64,000 nucleotides of DNA from positions 558,001-622,000 of the forward strand of contig NZ_CP126739.1 of the NCBI RefSeq assembly GCF_030246885.1, in the 5' to 3' direction. The notes beneath the pieces are model-generated. The model had not been told where the DNA came from. It made no database searches and saw only the letters and a program-made list of their open reading frames with translations. Each line of letters starts with the position of its first letter. Position 1 is the stretch's first letter. This document shows positions 61,680 to 64,000 of the stretch, in pieces. The translations under genes and the position numbers were made by a program. The stretch comes from Microbacterium sp. zg-B185. GTDB lineage: Bacteria; Actinomycetota; Actinomycetes; Actinomycetales; Microbacteriaceae.

Positions 61680-62486
61680 ATGCCCAACCTCGACACTCCC
61701 GTCCGCTTCGGCGTGCAGCTCAAGCCCCAGCATTCCCCGTACGGCGCCTTCCGCGACGCGGCCAGCCGCCTCGAGGACATGGGCGTGGACATCCTGTTCA
61801 ACTGGGATCACTTCTTCCCGCTGACCGGGGAGCCCGACGGCATGCACTTCGAGTCGTGGACCATGCTGGCGGCCTGGGCGGAGCAGACCGAGCGTGTCGA
61901 GTTCGGCGCCCTGGTCAACTGCAACAGCTATCGCAACGCCGATCTGCAGGCCGATATGGCCCGCACGATCGACCACATCAGTGCCAAGGGCGGGACGGGC
62001 CGGTTCATCCTCGGCACCGGGGCCGGCTGGTTCGAGCGCGACTACGACGAATACGGCCACGAGTTCGGCACCCCCGGCACGCGGCTGAACGACCTCGCGA
62101 ACGGTCTGGACCGGATCGCCGCGCGCTGGCCGCGGCTGAACCCGCCGCCCACGCGGCAGATCCCCGTCATGGTCGGCGGCAAGGGCGAGCAGAAGACGCT
62201 GCGCATCGTGGCCAAGCACGCCGATATCTGGCACAGCTTCGTCGCCCCGGAGGAGATCGCCCACAAAGTCCGCGTCATCGAGAACTGGGGCGAGCGCGAC
62301 GGTCACGACACCTCCGGACTGATCATCTCCAACGAACTGCATGCTCGCGACGAGGATGTCGCCGATCAGCTGTTCGCCGCGGGCACCCGCCTGTTCACGC
62401 TCGGGTTCCAGGGACCGGACTGGGACTTCGCGCTGGTGCAGCGCTGGCTGGACTGGCGCGACGCCAAGAACGGCGGTCGCCCGTGA
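61680..62486 (+). CDS. LLM class F420-type oxidoreductase
   Basis: A 268-residue luciferase-like protein. It has GVQLKPQHSPYGAFRDAASRL at the start, ILFNWDHFFPLTG, RFILGTGAGWFERDYDEYG and PVMVGGKGEQKTLR. The cofactor is probably F420, as for most actinobacterial members, but this is inferred. ATG at 61680 has TAGGCT exactly 6 bases upstream. Its TGA overlaps the menB GTG, so menB is translated from the same message. Confidence 0.9.
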   Translation: MPNLDTPVRFGVQLKPQHSPYGAFRDAASRLEDMGVDILFNWDHFFPLTGEPDGMHFESWTMLAAWAEQTERVEFGALVNCNSYRNADLQADMARTIDHISAKGGTGRFILGTGAGWFERDYDEYGHEFGTPGTRLNDLANGLDRIAARWPRLNPPPTRQIPVMVGGKGEQKTLRIVAKHADIWHSFVAPEEIAHKVRVIENWGERDGHDTSGLIISNELHARDEDVADQLFAAGTRLFTLGFQGPDWDFALVQRWLDWRDAKNGGRP

Positions 62487-63382
62487 CCGTCTCGGAGCTG
62501 TTCGACCCTGCCCTGTGGGTCCCTGCCCCGGGCGCGGATGCGTACACGGACATCACCGCACACGTGACGCCGGATGGCCGTATCGCGCGGATCGCGTTCG
62601 ACCGTCCCGACGTGCGCAACGCCTTCCGCCCGCACACGGTCGACGAGCTGTACCGGGCGCTGGACACCGCGCGCCAGGATTCCCGCATCGGCGTGGTCCT
62701 GCTCACCGGCAACGGCCCGAGCCCGAAGGACGGCGGGTGGGCGTTCTGCTCGGGCGGAGACCAGCGCATCCGCGGACGCGCCGGCTATGAGTACGCCGGC
62801 GACACCACGGGCCAGAGTGCCGCATCCACCGGCCGCCTCCACATCCTCGAGGTGCAGCGGCTGATCCGCTTCATGCCGAAGGTGGTCATCGCCGTCGTCC
62901 CGGGCTGGGCGGCCGGTGGCGGGCACTCCCTGCACGTGGTCTGCGACCTCACGATCGCCAGCGCCGAGCACGGCCGGTTCAAGCAGACCGATGCGGATGT
63001 CGGGTCCTTCGACGCCGGCTACGGCTCGGCGTACTTCGCCCGTCAGATCGGCCAGAAACTCGCGCGCGAGGTGTTCTTCCTCGCCGAGGAGTACTCCGCG
63101 CAGCGCGCGTACGAGATGGGCGCCGTGAACCGCGTCGTCCCGCACGCCGACCTCGAGCGCGAGGCGATCGGAATGGCCCGCACGATCCTGACCAAATCGC
63201 CCACCGCCATCCGCATGCTGAAGTTCGCGTTCAACGCGGTCGATGACGGTATGGTCGGGCAGCAGGTGTTCGCGGGCGAGGCCACACGTCTGGCCTACGG
63301 CACCGACGAGGCCGTCGAGGGCCGCGACTCGTTCCTCGAGAAGCGCGACCCCGACTGGTCGCCGTACCCCTGGCACTACTGA
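62483..63382 (+). CDS. menB: 1,4-Dihydroxy-2-naphthoyl-CoA synthase
   Basis: A 299-residue crotonase-fold enzyme that closes the second ring in menaquinone synthesis. Landmarks are FCSGGDQRIRG, VVPGWAAGGGHSLHVVCDLTIA, FKQTDADVGSFDAGYGSAY and the characteristic end KRDPDWSPYPWHY. GTG at 62483 overlaps the stop of the F420-type oxidoreductase. A short hairpin (63411-63430) follows before menE. Confidence 0.96.
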   Translation: MTVSELFDPALWVPAPGADAYTDITAHVTPDGRIARIAFDRPDVRNAFRPHTVDELYRALDTARQDSRIGVVLLTGNGPSPKDGGWAFCSGGDQRIRGRAGYEYAGDTTGQSAASTGRLHILEVQRLIRFMPKVVIAVVPGWAAGGGHSLHVVCDLTIASAEHGRFKQTDADVGSFDAGYGSAYFARQIGQKLAREVFFLAEEYSAQRAYEMGAVNRVVPHADLEREAIGMARTILTKSPTAIRMLKFAFNAVDDGMVGQQVFAGEATRLAYGTDEAVEGRDSFLEKRDPDWSPYPWHY

Positions 63383-63410
63383 CCCGCAGCGGTCCCCGTC
63401 GCACAGCGGC

Positions 63411-63430
63411 GCCGACCGCCCGAGGTCGGC
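63411..63430 (+). terminator. Weak hairpin between menB and menE
   Basis: GCCGACC (63411-63417) and GGTCGGC (63424-63430) form a 7-bp stem with a 6-base loop, 29 bases after the menB stop. It may attenuate rather than stop transcription into menE. Confidence 0.35.
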
Positions 63431-63477
63431 ACGGATGGTTGGGGGGGGCGCACGGCGAGTGGAGATGTGGTGACGAC

Positions 63478-64000
63478 GTGAGACTCGAACCAGTCGTGGG
63501 CGACGACCCGCGCGAGATTCTGCGCAGCCTTCGATCCGCACTGCATGGCGCAGGACCCGCGCTCGGCCTGGGCATGGTGCGGGATGCGCCGACGGAGGTG
63601 CCGGCCGGCACCGCCGTGGTGGTGACGACCTCCGGCTCCACGGGGGTGCCCAAGAGCGTGGTGCTGACGCGCGACGCGTTGACGGCGGGCGCGCTGGCCA
63701 CCGCGGATCGGATCGGTGACGGCGCCTGGCTGCTTGCCCTGCCCCCGAGCTACGTGGCGGGGCTGCAGGTGCTCGTCCGCTCGATCGTCGCCGACCGCGA
63801 GCCGGCCTGGCTCACCGGCGGCTTCACCCCGGGGGCGTTCACCGCGGCCGCGCTGATGATGCTCTCGACCGACCGAGGAACCCGCGTACCGACGTACACG
63901 TCGCTGGTGCCGGCGCAGCTGACCACGCTGCTGGATGCCGCGGCATCCGACGAGTCCGTCCTGCGCGGGCTGCGCTCGTTCGAGCAGATCCTGGTGGGCG
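63478..64000 (+). CDS. menE: o-Succinylbenzoate-CoA ligase (3' truncated by window end)
   Basis: 174 complete codons are visible, still open at the right edge. Translation from GTG 63478 begins VRLEPVVGDDPREIL and contains the adenylate-forming P-loop VVTTSGSTGVPKSVVLTRDAL, followed by ALPPSYVAGLQVLVRS and VPTYTSLVPAQL, as in the short actinobacterial MenE. It activates o-succinylbenzoate with CoA, supplying the substrate of MenB encoded just upstream. GGAGATG lies upstream of the start. Confidence 0.88.
   Translation, partial: MRLEPVVGDDPREILRSLRSALHGAGPALGLGMVRDAPTEVPAGTAVVVTTSGSTGVPKSVVLTRDALTAGALATADRIGDGAWLLALPPSYVAGLQVLVRSIVADREPAWLTGGFTPGAFTAAALMMLSTDRGTRVPTYTSLVPAQLTTLLDAAASDESVLRGLRSFEQILVG

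Noticed and set aside
63478..63500. tRNA-like stretch GTGAGACTCGAACC
   Set aside because: It resembles part of a tRNA T-arm, but no acceptor stem or anticodon arm can be built around it, and it encodes the start of menE.

Overview
This is about 64 kb of chromosome from a high-GC Gram-positive actinobacterium, most likely Microbacterium or a close relative in the Microbacteriaceae (inference). The DNA is very GC-rich. It carries a BldC-type regulator next to a 32-residue bS22 ribosomal protein, luciferase-like F420-type oxidoreductases, a menaquinone pathway, a System II cytochrome c maturation cluster and a short archaeal-type aspartyl-tRNA synthetase. Coding density is high, many neighbours overlap by 1 to 4 bases, and I saw no tRNA, rRNA, transposase, integrase, phage gene or CRISPR array. 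It reads as core chromosome, cut inside a gene at each end.

Layout. 1-7.7 kb: a truncated PLP sulfur-amino-acid enzyme; an ATP-grasp/alpha-E fusion with a transglutaminase; a two-component system with a membrane-anchored DUF4097 protein. 7.7-18.5 kb: small-metabolism genes (ROK kinase, aldo/keto reductase, NAD(P)-binding protein, VOC protein, AlkA-like glycosylase), a winged-helix regulator facing a GH1 beta-glucosidase, and several small proteins. 18.5-30.5 kb: an MFS exporter, the SbcD/SbcC nuclease pair, a nucleosidase, a lipase maturation factor with a CrtI-like oxidoreductase, and NAD synthase. 30.7-43.5 kb: a large RecB-like nuclease/helicase, upp, tadA, an F420-type oxidoreductase, a CDF transporter, hydrolase, an ArsR/SRPBCC pair, proC and a TrkA/TrkH potassium system. 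43.6-46.6 kb: an ArsR regulator, a BldC-like protein, bS22, rhodanese, glutaredoxin and aspS. 46.8-52.3 kb: histidine phosphatase, TlpA, CcdA, ResB and CcsB, whose order matches the cytochrome c maturation cluster known in mycobacteria. 52.5-58.1 kb: a YhgE/Pip protein and an MMPL transporter divergent from a TetR regulator. 58.1-64 kb: menC, a PadR regulator with two related membrane proteins, an F420-type oxidoreductase, menB and the start of menE.

Functional links. The ccs genes make covalently haemylated cytochromes and the men genes make menaquinone, so the right third serves the respiratory chain. TetR, PadR and ArsR regulators each sit beside their probable targets with a visible inverted repeat in the promoter. 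In many genes a TANNNT hexamer lies exactly 6 or 7 bases before the start codon, which indicates extensive leaderless transcription and resolves several start sites.

Most unusual items: an MMPL transporter with a degenerate ABC-ATPase-like tail beside YhgE and a tandem TetR operator; a dispersed hairpin family at gene 3' ends; an over-abundant GGATGCCG word; a shared C-terminal tail on two adjacent unrelated proteins; and a possible 26-codon leader ORF coupled to the ATP-grasp gene.
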